Source: Hofstenia miamia
Lineage: Eukaryota > Xenacoelomorpha > Acoela
Direction of reading: 5' to 3'
Assembly: GCA_004352715.1 (NCBI GenBank)
Contig: SCFE01000098.1
Span: 699,491-763,490, forward strand
Length of the DNA stretch: 64,000 nucleotides
Shown here: positions 1 to 12,810 of the stretch, in pieces
How the letters are laid out: each line of letters begins with the position of its first letter
Numbering within the stretch: the stretch's first letter is position 1
Program-made: the position numbers and the translations under genes
Notes under the pieces: model-generated
The model's input: the letters and a program-made list of their open reading frames with translations, nothing else
Database searches by the model: none
Told to the model about the DNA's origin: nothing

Positions 1-60
1 AAAAAATGCAAACTAAATTAGGCCACATAAATAACACAAAAACTAGTAAAAGTACATGCA

Positions 61-212
61 TGACGTCAGCAAAACACCCCCCGCCAATATCCACGGCGTC
101 TCAGGTCAAAGGCCAACCCTCTCGACCAATCACAAAAAAGTGGGATCTCCTACGACCCACCTCTCGACCAATCAGAAAAAAGTGGCATCTCGTACGAGTC
201 TCTTTATACTAC
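61..212 (+). promoter_or_regulatory. Promoter-like module with CRE and duplicated CCAAT box, 5' of a LINE
   Basis: A palindromic CRE (TGACGTCA) sits at 61-68. Two near-identical 38-bp units at 119-156 and 161-198 (period 42) each carry CGACCAATCA followed by an A-run and GTGG. A TTTATA-like box follows at about 203-208. This spacing resembles a pol II promoter. It lies just upstream of LINE coding remnants, so it may be that element's 5' UTR promoter. It could instead be the promoter of an unrelated gene into which the LINE fragment fell. Function is inferred from motifs only. Confidence 0.4.
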
Positions 213-299
213 TAGTGGAAGACCCGCGGGAGTGGGGTCAATTCATTGTTTCACCACAAAACTCTTCTTTCAAAAAAAATTGAAATTTGTGAATATTAG

Positions 300-2470
300 T
301 TTTCAAAATAGTGGCAACAAATTTGATAAGTTTTCTGATGTAATAAATAATTTTGATTTTAATTCAATAATTGGAATAACTGAAACCTGGTAAACAAAGG
401 AAGATAAATTACCAAACTGTAACAAAGATATAATATTTTTTACTAAGAATAGAGACAACACATTATCCAATAAGTCAAGAGGAGGTGGAGTATTAATATC
501 AGTTCCTAAAAATTTCAAACCTAAACAGATAAAGGATATAATCAATAAAAGATCTAAATTTGAAAGTTTATAGATACAAGTAAACATTAATAATAACATT
601 TCATTAATAAATATCAGTTATTGCAACAATAATGAATCATATAAGGTAATTCAATCTACAATGATACTTGAAATTAACAAAGCTTCTAAAATATTAACAT
701 CAATAATTCTAATGGGTGATTATAATCAAAATTATTTTAACAAAGCTGAAAAAAGAAATATACATGATTTAATAGATATTTATGGTATGTCAGTTATTAA
801 TGTAAAAATTCCAACATATAAATTCAGATAATTTTTCATTAGTTGATTATATAATATGTGAATCTCAAGAGAAACCCAATTTTGATTATTTTGTTACTGA
901 TTGCTTGATATCAGCTCATTTATTAACATCTGCAATATACAAAGAAAAAATTGAACCAATGAAAAAACCAATACAATATCAATATGTTCATTCAAGATGT
1001 AAATTCAATAGACATATATTATTCAATGACCTTTTATTACCAAATTGGGAATTCTTCTATAATTTAGAAAGGGTGATAAAAAATAAAATTTATTACTAAT
1101 AATTTAAATTATCTTTACAATAAACAATGCCCACTTATAAAGATAAAGCAAACTAAATCTGATAAAAAATTACCGAAATGGAAGCTATGGGTAACAAATG
1201 AAACTAAGCTTTCAATCAAAATGAAACATACGGGGTATATAAAATACTGTAAGGATAAGAATATAGCAAACACTAGAGCATAAGAAATGTAAATAAGATT
1301 TAAATATTTTTTGCAGCAGTTTTTTAAAAACAAAAATAATTTACAAAAATGGAAATTCATTTCTAGTTTTTTCCACAACAAAAAATTTTTGGAAGTTCCC
1401 ACTATAAGAACTGAAAATGTTGAAATTATTAAAAATGGAAAATTAATAGCAACTATATTAAATGAATCATTTATAAAATTAGGAAATTTTAATGATTGTG
1501 AACAAAGAAAAATTCACAATCAAGAAGAAATGAAAATTCCCAAGAATTTAAGAGACAAGAAAAAATTTTATTTTACTTTTGTAACACTACATCAATTTAA
1601 GGAAACTTCAAAACATCTAAAAGTTAACAAGTCTCAGGGACCAAGAAAAACATCAACATGGTTTATAAAAGAAACAATGAAAATCATAAGTAGACCACTA
1701 TGTGACATATTAAATCAATGCATTAAAGGTGTTTATCCAGACGAATTGAAAATTGCAGAAATAATAAGTATATACAAAAAAGTGACATTGATGAGGCTAC
1801 TAATTACAGACTAATCTCAGTTCTATCAATTATAAGTAAAATATTCGAAAGAATTCTATGTAACCAAATTAATGAATATTTCGTAAAATATCAAATAATA
1901 CGATTTTTACAATTTGGATTTAGAAAGAATACGAATAATGCATTAATGTTTGTTTTAGACGATTCGAGAAATCATATAGATAAAGGAGATAGTATTTAGG
2001 TCTTATCATTAGATCTATCTAAAGCATTTAAATCAATTGATCATGAAATACTAATTAAAAAATTAAAACATATATACAACTTTAGTGAATAAGCAACTAA
2101 GTTATTAACCTCATATTTAACTAATATACAAAAATACGTAAACCTAAACCATGAAATCTCCAATAAAATAATAATTAATAAAGGAATACATCAAGGCTCA
2201 GTTCTAGGGCCATTAATATTCAATCATTATGTTAATGACATCAATTTCAATGAAAACATAAAATGTGTCCAATATGCTGATGACACCCTGCTGTATTCAA
2301 CTAACAATTGTGATTTATTAAACGCACTACAAATTGCAATGTTATACTTCGAAAAAATAAACTGAAATTAAATGTTGAAAAGACTAGATTTATGGCATTA
2401 AATATTTCTAACAAGACTGAAAAAATAATATTAAAAATAATTCGTAATGACATTAATGAAAATCCGAGAC
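300..2470 (+). mobile_element. Decayed non-LTR retrotransposon (LINE) with endonuclease and reverse transcriptase
   Basis: Conceptual translation across several frames gives an APE-type endonuclease (GITETW near 370, GGGVLIS near 485, MGDYN near 715) and then a reverse transcriptase (an NYRLISVLS-like block near 1805, LDLSKAFKSIDHE near 2010, QGSVLGPLIF near 2195, YADDTLLYS near 2275). The block order is that of Jockey/CR1-group LINEs. Many stops and frameshifts (for example after GITETW and inside the RT) show it is dead. Base composition is extremely A-rich. No clear target-site duplication was found; the 3' end fades out near 2470. Confidence 0.85.
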
Positions 2471-5400
2471 TCTATAACTTGCAATTTTACTATAAAATAC
2501 ATCAAAATTAAGTTAATAGATGTCTGGTGTTGTTTATGACATGGCTTTGATGTCATAAAAGCCAATTATATTACATTTCCAATTACATTATCCGAATTTT
2601 TTGAATGGCCAAAGTGAAAATTTGTCAAGCGCCCTCACCACAGTTTCCACGTGTCTACTTATCATTGCCCTTGACAATGAAAATTGTTCTTATGCTGAGA
2701 TAATTGATAATAGAACATGTACTTAAATAAATTCAAGTGTGCATCTTGAAATAATTGCTGTGGTAAAAATAAGCAGAAACTCAATATAAAATTTTTTAAA
2801 ATCAATCATACAAGAGGCTGCTGGGAGAAATACTTGTGTAAAAAGAAAAATTTCCACTTCATTTTATGTAATTATATTTCATTAAGAGAGAGGGGGGGGC
2901 TCAGCCTCCTCTCTTTCGACGGCCCTGTTGGTAAGCAGCCATTCTGAAACTAAATATATAGATTTGGCTGCAAATAGGCTGCTTTGCATTTTTGTTCAAA
3001 CCTTTAAGTGAGTGTTGCCATTTGCAGTGTAAATGCAGCCTTAAATGCTACTAGGGATATAATACAATAATATCATGCATTTTAATAGGATCATTGCAAC
3101 CAAATTTAAATTAAAAGGATAAAAATATTGACAAATCATTTCTACCATAAAAAGATCAAATGTTATAAAAATATCCTTATAAATTAAAATTGAGGGAAGC
3201 TTTGTACAATGACGAGGCTAATGTTTTATCGAAATATATTCTTAATGAATGTTTCAATTAATGCATTTGTTCTACTCTATCTGCAGGTGTAAGCAATCAT
3301 TTAAGGTTCATTAAAAACATTCTCACGAGTATTAACGGATTATGAACATCTTGCTGAAACATATAATTAAGTCCCGATTCGAGAATCTCATTATTGTCCC
3401 GTCCAGTAAATTACCATAGTATTGGCTGTTCGGAGTGTACTGCACAGTTTGATGACTCAAAAAATACATTATGCTTCCACCCCTGAATTCACTTTTTGTA
3501 TATTGAAGGCATACCATTAACCTTATTTCGCACCATTGTTATCTTCTGTGAAGCACCTGATATTGTGATGTAAAACCTAAAGAAATTAAACTATTATCGC
3601 ATCTTTTACATAAGGTATCTAAGTCAGAACCAAATCTGCTCTGAATGATTATGATTACTGGAAACATTTAACTTATATTTTTCTAGAACAATTTCGTTCT
3701 TTGTGCTAACAGAAGCATCAAGCACTCGTAACTTTGGTTGTTCTCTAACAACGACTAATTTTCTTTTGAAAAGTTTTTATGTGTTGTGTTTGGTTTTTAT
3801 ACAAAACAAAACATGTTGATTTACTATGATTGTTTATCTATTACTTTCATTTCAATTATTGTAATAAACGAAACTAGCAATGAGAAATATTGCCATAGAT
3901 TTTGAATAAAATGTTTAATGAAATCGTCTTCTGTATTTTTACTTGTAGCGAAATATGGTGGATTACATAACAATGATAATAACAATAATAGAGAAATAAA
4001 GTATTAAATTCAAATTATGGCAAGTTACAAAAGGTATTTGGTGGCAGCACAGTCTTAATGCGGAATGATCTTCAATCCAGTTCTTTCTTCTGCTATCAGG
4101 AGTTGAATTCGTGAATGGACCTGCAGTGGGCTAGAGTTCGTCTGAATTATTGGAAAAATGCTTTGAAATTGAAACAATATACTACTACGCAACGTTGTAG
4201 CGAATGCTATTAATTTCTTAAACAACGTTTTGAAATTGTACATTTGTATTATATGTTGTTGAAAAAGTCCATTTCGAATTTTGATTTCAATGAGATTTTA
4301 TTAGAAGTTTCTAATATACCAAACTTTAGTCTGAGTAGAAATTTCCTAATTAAGTAGGTTAGGCATTATTCAGGGCTGGCAAGTACTGGGGCGAAGTTTT
4401 TGGTTAGTTACTAAGCGATAAGGAGAGAAATTTCTAAAGATAATCCTACCTAGTTTCCTATTGAAACTAGGATCAGTTAACAGGGCAACAGTTTGTGTTC
4501 GGAATTCTCTTCACCTACTGTACCACGGAGTACATAGCCAACCTTAGTAATGGCTGCATAGGTGTAGAAAAAAAGAATTCACTGTTAGTTATTTATAACA
4601 AACTTTCATTATGCCGTTCCGTTTGCTACGTTGAAATTTATTAGAAAAATATGATACTGAAGAGTAGATATATACAATAGTAAACCTCAAATTGAATAGA
4701 TGGGTTTAGTTAATGTCAACTTTTCTGTTTTGGTAGCGCAAACTATTCCATTCCTCTAATAATGTTTTTTCAATAGTTGCAAAATCTTCAGAATAATGAA
4801 TTTATCAACTACTTTACATGAGGGCAACGAATATCTACGCAAATATGTCAAGACATGTATATATAGAATAGTTCCCCTGATCAGAGAAAAGGTTGGGTGA
4901 GCCCCTGATTGGAATTTAAGAAAAAACGCCAATTTTTTCTTGGGATTTCGATCAGTCGGTAAAATAACCTACCTATAAAAAATATGAAAGTCAAATTGCT
5001 AAGAACTTTTCAAGCTAAAATACCACATGCGTTCAAATTGATTAAGCCTTAAGTTATTCCAATGTAAATAGAGAGGCTTTAAATCTACTAAAGTAGGTAA
5101 CAATATAAACAAAAATTGAATTGCAATAACTTAAATGGAATTTAAAATTTTTTGTTTGTGTTTTTGTATATTTTTGTGTTAAGATTTGTATGTATTTGTG
5201 ACGCGTTTTTATAAGGTAACCAAGCTTTTTGTCACAGCAAGTTTTTAATTCGAGAACAGTAACAGCATTCCAAATAAATGCAATAAAAAAATCAGCAGCT
5301 ACTGAAATTATAGAATTTCGAAATTTAGGTGAGAAGTTTTTAAAGTTTGTAATGTAAAACTCCAATGGCATCAATAACGAAGAACGATTCCAAATTCAGA

Positions 5401-6228
5401 ATCAGTTCACAACATGGATAATCTTAGTCTAGATTTTTTAACCTTCCTCTGTTTATACTCTATTATGCTGCGCTGTAATTTTATTTGTATGTCTCACGTT
5501 CAATGCCCCTAATTATTGCACTTAATAACAGATACTAGTGAAGGTTAAATTGAAACTTCAAGTTGGTACTCGTATTTGTTAGACGTAATCTTAAATTTGT
5601 CAGAATTTATCTTACAGATGTAAGAAAAGAAAATGATGTAACTGGAAACCACCAGTCGCATGTCTGTTGTTTAGTTTACCTTCTGCCAATTGGTTCTTAC
5701 GGGATAAGGGAACATAAAGGTATCACAAATACTTTGCGGGCAATTCGGCTGAGATGTGGAAACTGGAATAATTTAGATTACGGAATTTAATGGACTGTAT
5801 CTATATTACCAAATTCAATGTAGAACAATGTGATATACATTGTGCAGGATTATACAGAGCATTCAAAAGTCATCATCTACTTATAAATTGATATTACATC
5901 AGAAATATGTTTCTGATAATAATGAAATTGGTACACAATGAAAAGTATAAATTAAAATTTTGCTTTACTGCATCATTTTAATTATTCCATCTTGTTTTTA
6001 GCCTCAGCCCCATTTCAAATCTAGACAATACAAGAACGTTGAACAATAGTTATTCTTATGCCCTAGTACGAATTTGTTACAGCAGTAAAAACAGTTTGCA
6101 AAAGAAATATATTTTTGATGTTATAAACATATAAAAATAGATGATGACTTTTTGAAAGCCCTGTACATTTTGGTAAAATCAAAATATTACCTGTATCAAG
6201 AAGTCCCTAGTCTGCTGATAGGACCAGG
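2471..6228. other. No gene recognised
   Basis: AT-rich non-coding DNA. The ORFs here (minus-strand 5054-5374, plus-strand 5563-5790 and others) have no recognisable motif, no splice context and low-complexity composition. A G-run followed by CTCAGCCTCCTCTC at about 2888-2915 looks like the end of a short repeat, but no partner end was found. Confidence 0.5.
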
Positions 6229-6527
6229 TTATAGGCAATGCCGGTTGGAGGCCAATAAATTTACAATTTCAGCCAGTATTTGGCGATAGTGATTAAAAAA
6301 TTGCAAAAAAGAAAATTCAAATGTATCACCAATCAAATTGCGGATCTTCGACGAAAAGTTTTTTGAAATATCTAGGAGACAAACTTGTAAATATATCTGG
6401 CGATAAACGAGCAAAAGAATTTCTGTATCAATCAATAACATCGATAATTATTCAACATAATGCCGCTTGTGTACTAGGGACTTTAGATAAACAAGAACGC
6501 ATGGACGAAATCTTTACTTTGTTGTAA
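6229..6527 (+). other. Unknown ORF-bearing repeat segment
   Basis: A 68-codon plus-strand frame (6321-6527) reads with ordinary protein composition (for example ACVLGTLDKQERMDEIF near its end) and a competing minus-strand frame overlaps it. I do not recognise the family. The first half (6253-6400) recurs at 7513-7660 next to single-N joins, so the repetition is probably assembly-derived. The C-terminal stretch has the look of a transposable-element protein, but that is only an impression. Confidence 0.3.
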
Positions 6528-7108
6528 TTTCTAAACAGGTTTATGTCGAAGGTGTTGTCATTGCGACTTTTTCATGTTGTGCTAATCGACATTTGATCGC
6601 GGATAACATTCAGTGGTTTTCTGATGAGAAAAGAAGTATAGAAGACATATTTGGCTAAAAAGGGGTTGCATATGTCGGTAGTTATTGTAGTAAATGATTG
6701 CCAATCACATTCGTTTCTAGCCTGAAGATGCTGTGATTTTAAATCAAGTTTAAGATCGTTTTAATGTTGGCACTGTGGAATTAACTGATGAATTGGAAGT
6801 TGCCTCATATATTCCTGTAGAAAACAAAGCTTATTGATATTGGTTTTAACATGTGCTTTTTTGAAACTCATTTGTTCATTATTTGATGTTTGTTATTAAA
6901 CGTTGATTAATAAATCTTTAATATCTAAAAAAAATCAAATATATAAAACTCATATTCAATATAATGGAAGTATTACAATTTATATGACAAAAAATAATGT
7001 GAAGACATTAATAAGTGATTTTGTCGCAAGCTTTGACAAAATTAAAATACAAAGATTTAGACAACAAAAATTATTTTGGCTTGAAATAGAAAATCATGCT
7101 TCCACCGA

Positions 7109-8064
7109 CAACTATTGCCATTTTCATTTATTTTTTTAAAATAAAAAGTTCTTTCAAAATGATGTCAACAATTTTGGTATTATGTGCATACATTGTCTGA
7201 AACCTTCATGGTTATACTTTTTAGCAGGTAAAATACATATAGTTTTCTCATTCACATCTAACGAAAGTTACCTTAACCAAACGCTTATATAGTTGAAGCG
7301 CTTCTTGATATTTTTAACTAGATTTACTTAAATAATAGCTGTCATCAACGAAAGAGAGTGCAGAAAAGCCAAAGTAATTATATCCTTATGAAAACACGGG
7401 GATTAATCGCTTGAGGTTTGCAACAAATTTAATCACAAACTATCATCATAGGAGTACTGTACTGAAATAATTGCCGTAGGTTTCGGGTCTACTCGGTTCC
7501 AATTCTGAAGCNCAATAAATTTACAATTTCAGCCAGTATTTGGCGATAGTGATTAAAAAATTGCAAAAAAGAAAATTCAAATGTATCACCAATCAAATTG
7601 CGGATCTTCGACGAAAAGTTTTTTGAAATATCTAGGAGACAAACTTGTAAATATATCTGGNCAACTATTGCCATTTTCATTTATTTTTTTAAAATAAAAA
7701 GTTCTTTCAAAATGATGTCAACAATTTTGGTATTATGTGCATACATTGTCTGAAACCTTCATGGTTATACTTTTTAGCAGGTAAAATACATATAGTTTTC
7801 TCATTCACATCTAACGAAAGTTACCTTAACCAAACGCTTATATAGTTGAAGCGCTTCTTGATATTTTTAACTAGATTTACTTAAATAATAGCTGTCATCA
7901 ACGAAAGAGAGTGCAGAAAAGCCAAAGTAATTATATCCTTATGAAAACACGGGGATTAATCGCTTGAGGTTTGCAACAAATTTAATCACAAACTATCATC
8001 ATAGGAGTACTGTACTGAAATAATTGCCGTAAGTTTCGGGTCTACTCGGTTCCAATTCTGAAGC
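7109..8064. repeat. Assembly-type duplication around Ns at 7512 and 7661
   Basis: 7109-7511 (403 bp) is repeated at 7662-8064 with a constant 553-bp offset. Between them, 7513-7660 repeats 6253-6400 exactly in length (148 bp). Each block is bounded by a single N at 7512 or 7661. Near identity plus N borders indicates unmerged contig overlap or alternative haplotypes rather than a real tandem duplication. Confidence 0.85.
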
Positions 8065-8169
8065 TAATTACGCGACTGGTGGACAAACATTGCATAATGA
8101 TTTTTTAGGCACAATATACTATTGTATGTGAAAGTCAAGCTACATGGGACCTTTATATATATATATAAT

Positions 8170-8420
8170 TTTTTGCAATAGCTTTGGTAAATTTAGTTTG
8201 TATTTATATTCATCTTTTTGTCTCAGCTTGGTTCCTTAATTTCTATATAAATTGATTCGATGATGCTTATTTGAAAACTATCAAATGCCTTGGATAACAT
8301 GTTATGTGTGATAGCCGATTGATTTTTGTGCTCTTTAATTCTTGAATGTAAGTTTCTTGTTGCCTTTCCAGTGATTCCGCAATATGCTAAGTAAATGATA
8401 CGTTTCTTTTTTAAACTCAA
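8170..8420 (-). mobile_element. Penelope-like element fragment, degenerate GIY-YIG endonuclease end
   Basis: The minus-strand frame 8223-8420 encodes IYLAYCGITGKATRNLHSRI, then KEHKNQSAITHN, and ends ..IIESIYIEIKEPS. The pattern Y..YCGITG..-R-L..RI.EHK...SAI..H is that of the C-terminal GIY-YIG domain of Penelope-like elements. The first Tyr motif is altered and only the 3' part remains. It is a relic in the opposite orientation to the better copy at 9.2-9.7 kb. Confidence 0.6.
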
Positions 8421-8475
8421 GAATTTTGAATTACTAGAGCCATCAAAGTTAATATGATCGTATGTTTGTGTATAG

Positions 8476-8866
8476 CAGTAGTTCTCAAACTTTCTTAGAT
8501 TTCTTAAGACATTTCTAATGTGGTGGCGACCCTCCCCAACTGAATATTTTTAACTACTACATAACGATACCTTGCTTATATTAAACATACTCAGAAATGG
8601 GAGTCGTTCTGGAATTTGCGGATTTCCCAAGCATTTTTTCCTGTTATACATTTTGTAAACAAAAATTGTGGACAACTTCCTCAATACTTAAACTATTTGT
8701 AGTTTTTGGTATAATTTTAAATGTATTTTCCAGGAGTATTTCATTAATATGCTTCTAATTATTTTCACACCAAGGAATTTGCCCTAGTTCTGACGAAATA
8801 GGCGACCCCTGGCAAAATTTCATTCTACCCGTGAAGGGGTTGCGACCCTCACGTTGAAAACCGCTG
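8476..8866. mobile_element. hAT-type MITE
   Basis: The left end is CAGTAGTTCTCAAACTTTC; the right end, read on the minus strand, is CAGCGGTTTTCAACGTGAGG followed by GTCGCAACCCC. CAGnGGTTCTCAA...GGTCGC is the classic hAT (Charlie-like) terminal signature. The interior (391 bp in total) has no transposase. Flanking 8-mers do not match, so the target-site duplication has decayed or one end is off by a few bases. Confidence 0.7.
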
Positions 8867-9012
8867 TTGCAAATGGTTATCTGACAATATTTGTAAGAGA
8901 ACACTCCTGTTTCATTTCTTCTCCTTAACTGAATTAGTCAATAATGTCAGTGCTGGAATTCAAATTACATTATTAAAAATTAAATTTATTAAAATCATTC
9001 AAAAGATATATT

Positions 9013-9035
9013 TAGGCTTATAAAGTCATCGTCAG
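9013..9035 (-). repeat. CTGACGATG-stem hairpin motif, copy 1
   Basis: On the minus strand, CTGACGATG is followed by ACTTTATAAGCC and then TAAA. It is the most diverged of four such motifs in the window (see 10293, 59596, 59846). The pattern CTGANGA, short hairpin, GAAA resembles a hammerhead ribozyme core, which is known in Penelope-like elements. Here the final GAAA is lost. Confidence 0.4.
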
Positions 9036-9189
9036 TTTCCTTACAGCATTATTCCCTCTAAATTTACTTGAGCTTATAATATTTTATTTTACTAAATTTT
9101 AACTATTGGTAGTAACAGTTTGGAATTTAGACTTTGTTAAAATGATCTAATTAAAATACTTTCAATTATTTTAAGATGTTTGCTTCGCA

Positions 9190-9780
9190 ATTCTGAGCAA
9201 TACATTGAATTTTTGATGTCTCAAGTTCTTGACATCATAAACCAAGAAATAATCAAATTAAAATCGAATCTGAAGAAGAACCAATATCCAAGTAATTTTA
9301 TTGGCACATTTATTAAAGAAACAATGGATGAAATACTAAACAACAAAACATAAAAATATTCGAATAATTTTGAACGCATTTTCAAAATTGAATATAGAGG
9401 TAAGCACTCTACAGATATGATTAATTAAATACGAAGAATAAATTATATAAGAGAAAATGTCGCTTAGTCAAAACATAGAATTAAAATCAATGAAAAAGAT
9501 ATATGGTAAATCCAATGTTATCTATAAAATCAATTGCATCTGTGGTGAGGACTATATTGGATATAGTAGCAGACAACTAAACAGAAGAATAAAAGAGCAT
9601 CGAAACTATGTCAACCATATCAGAACACCTAAGAAAATGTGGATTATGACATCAAAATTTTAAGATCTGCAATGCCCAAAAATTTAAAAGCAATCGAAAG
9701 TATACACAAGATCAATGCAAACAAGTCTTAACACCAAAGATGATTACATATATAAGCATAAATTATCTCTAATCAACTTT
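9190..9780 (+). mobile_element. Penelope-like element 3' part (RT end plus GIY-YIG domain)
   Basis: From about 9230 a frame reads QEIIKLKSNLKKNQYPSNFI, typical of the end of a Penelope RT (L...L..N.YP..FI). After stops, the frame 9457-9663 encodes SNVIYKINCICGEDYIGYSS, then RQLNRRIKEHR. This is a GIY-YIG nuclease domain with the Penelope-specific Y.I.C..C...Y.G pattern and the conserved R....RI.EH helix. The frame stops early, so this copy is dead. Motif copies at 9013-9035 and 10293-10319 (listed separately) flank it and may be remnants of its terminal repeats. Confidence 0.75.
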
Positions 9781-10292
9781 TAATTGCATAATGCTATCTT
9801 TTCATTAATAATTGCATGTTTAGCGGGATTTTTATAAATTGACGATGCTCAAGTTGAGCGAAATATTTCTTTTAGTCTGTTTTTATTAACAAAATAAAAA
9901 TTAATGGGTTTATAATCAATTAATCGTTACTAGTCCTATTTATAGAAATTGTAATTTATAACTTAGAATTCATTAAATTATGTAATTAAAATTGCAATAC
10001 TTAAATATTTATTATTTAACTATGTAAAATCAATATTAAATTGAAAAACAAATTTAACAAATTTCATCAGCTCTAATGTACAGTGCAAATAGGAGCATAG
10101 GTAGGATCCAAAAGGTGTGCATCTCAGTCAATATCAAGTGAAAAAATATACTCTAAAATGCAATTCACAACACTAAATCATAATTTTTTTAACATTTTGC
10201 CAAAAATTTGTTGCAAAAATAATATATTTGACCACATTCTTTGTTATTAGGAAATTTATGATTAGTTTCAATAACAACATTCAGATAAATAC

Positions 10293-10319
10293 TTTTCGGT
10301 TTAAAAAAACCATCGTCAG
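10293..10319 (-). repeat. CTGACGATG-hairpin-CGAAA motif, copy 2
   Basis: The minus strand reads CTGACGA, T, GGTTT, TTTT, AAACC, GAAA: a conserved heptamer, a perfect 5-bp stem-loop and GAAA. It is followed by sequence that also follows copy 1 in reverse (both flanks contain TTCCCTCTAAATTTA on the plus strand), so copies 1 and 2 are the same repeat. It is likely a Penelope-associated terminal sequence. A hammerhead-like fold is possible but unproven. Confidence 0.45.
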
Positions 10320-10329
10320 TAAAAATTAC

Positions 10330-12480
10330 TACAAAAGATTCCCTCTAAATTTAATAAATTTTATAATAATAACTATGTTCTAAATTATAAATAATGGTAA
10401 ATTTAATTTATAATTAAAATATTGTGCTTAAGCTGGGCCGGGAGAGTTTTATAAAAAGGTTCTCAATGTTTGTCAAATTGCTTGATCTGGATATTTTGGC
10501 TTCAAAATTAAGTGCGCATTTTTGAGATGATTAGAAATAGAACATTTACTATTATTGTAAAATGTAGTAAATATAGAAGGAAAATTTTGTAAAAAAATTA
10601 TCTACGATGGTTTTGTAAACATAAATACATCTATTTATCTGCATGTATTCAAAACATCTGTCATTGTTACACTTCACAATATCAACGTTAAAGGGTGTTT
10701 TCCTTTTGAGTTTTCCAAATTTGTTTGATAACAGATGTATTTATATTTCTCTGCTACATTGATTTTTCCCCTAGGGCTATGAATTTAACTGTTTTGTCTA
10801 ATTTCTTAATCATTCTAAATTTATCAATGTAAAAATTAATTCATTGATTTACGAAAAGATAGGTCACGTCAGTGTCCAGCATCAACAAAAGACTTGGCAT
10901 ATTTTTTAACATTATCAACAAAATTCTAAAATATTGGAAAACACATGTACATTTAGGTAAGGAACAGTTCAAATTAATGAAACACGAAACTACGATGATC
11001 ATAACTTGTTCCCCTCAGTCAGAAATTTTAATAAAGTGGGAAATACAATATCAACACTTAACGTACTTATAATTTACAGTTTTCATTTTATATGATGTCG
11101 TAATAACATTATGTAATGAAATTGAGCTGTTAATATAAAATAGTGTTGATTTTTATACAAGACAATGTAATTGAATTGATTATCAAGAATCTTCAAATGA
11201 TTTGATTATCCGTTAAATGCTTTGTTCCGAAATTATGCACAACGGCCTTTGAAATTTTGAAAATAAAAATATAGAATCATACAAAAAAAGTTGATGTTCA
11301 ACTAATGATTTCCGTAAAACATTTCATTAATTTCCTTTAACTTGAGTTTTTTCGTCAGAGGGAGTTTTTAGCTATGTTGGTTTCTTAGCAAGATTTCTCA
11401 AAATTATTGGATGAATATTCACTTAAAAAATTTGAAACGAAATACACATGTGTTAGCCAAATATGTCTATTATCATCTTAACATTCGTACCAAATTTCAT
11501 TGTGGAACAAACATAAAATCAAATGATGCTAAGCAAAAATAAGTGATATCTGTTGCGATGTAATATCTTGAACAATTAATATATACTCTACGTTATTTTT
11601 TAGTTTGTCATTTTGATTTCGTTAAACTGATTTCATCACGTAATACTAACAAATGTAATTGTGCAATGGTCCCACTACCAATTAATAAAATTCATCTATT
11701 AACACTATTTGGTACAGGAAGTTTATTACGCCCCTGCCCATTTTTTTAACTTTTAGTTTTTTGAAAATCCAGATATGTCTTGTGTTTTGCTGTCTTATAC
11801 CTTTATGAATTCCGATAAAATTTGAAGCAATTCCACCCACCTATTATCGCGCTATAGGATTTCTGTCAACAATATTTTTTATATGTTGATTATACCATGT
11901 TGCGTTTTTACAGGAAACTACTGTTTATATCTGCTATAAAGCAAAAGACCTCCCATGAATAAATTAACAAGGTTTTTTTCAAGCAATATGGAGACTTAGA
12001 TTATTGAAAATGTCCAAAATTTCAAAAATCGTAATTGTGACGTAATCACTTATATAATGGCCTCATTATGTAGGGAAGGACTGTTTTGCAGTTTCATAGT
12101 AAAATATATCGCAAAAAATTTCATTAGGGAACCTGAATCAACCCCCTTGAGTTCAACCAACAAAAATAGCATGCGGTAAATAGAGGTTAAGATTATATTA
12201 TGTAGGTAAAACATTAGTTTTTGAAATTTTAGACAATAGCAGTTGACTAGTTACAGTTGAATGTTAATACATTTGAAAATAGCAGAAGTGATAAATGGCG
12301 CTCATTGGATTTGAGTCTATAAACGGCTCAGCGTTTCATGTAAGCAACATGGAGACATTGCAATTTAATGATAAAACATGCCCTTGCAATGCAAATTTTT
12401 GTTGAAAATGCTTTTAGTCTAATTGTTGTATTAATTTACAGGAAAAAGTGTAATATACCATTTAAAAATAAGATAATTAA
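10330..12480. other. No gene recognised
   Basis: AT-rich DNA with only short ORFs (for example 10872-11072) that lack motifs. A few minus-strand stretches near 10.6-10.8 kb read like decayed retroelement protein but cannot be assigned. The far end (about 12480-12810) should include the 3' UTR of the minus-strand zinc-finger gene. Confidence 0.4.
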
Positions 12481-12810
12481 AAAACTATATTAATGCGTCT
12501 GAGGCAAGAAAATCACAATGGCAATTGATAAAATATTTTGCACAGTAACTTGAAATAGGAAATTACAACATATTTACAACAATGGAAATGAACAAAGTAA
12601 AATAGGAAAAATCTAGAAAAAACTAAACACAAATCTGAATTTACATAAATTTTAAATTGTAAACACGAATTAAATAATGTACAATTTTAGAGAACGACGT
12701 TCAACAATGATGTATATAAATAAGACACGTCTAAAGGCAAGAACAAGTGATATCTTTAAAAATAAGTAAACACAAATAGTACAAAACGAATTTGCATGAT
12801 GACAAGGGCG

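Noticed and set aside
5054-5374. 106-codon minus-strand ORF
   Set aside because: No motif, low-complexity AT-rich composition, no splice or promoter context.
6617-6635. CTGATGAG followed by A-rich sequence as a hammerhead core
   Set aside because: No proper stem II and no GAAA at the right place.
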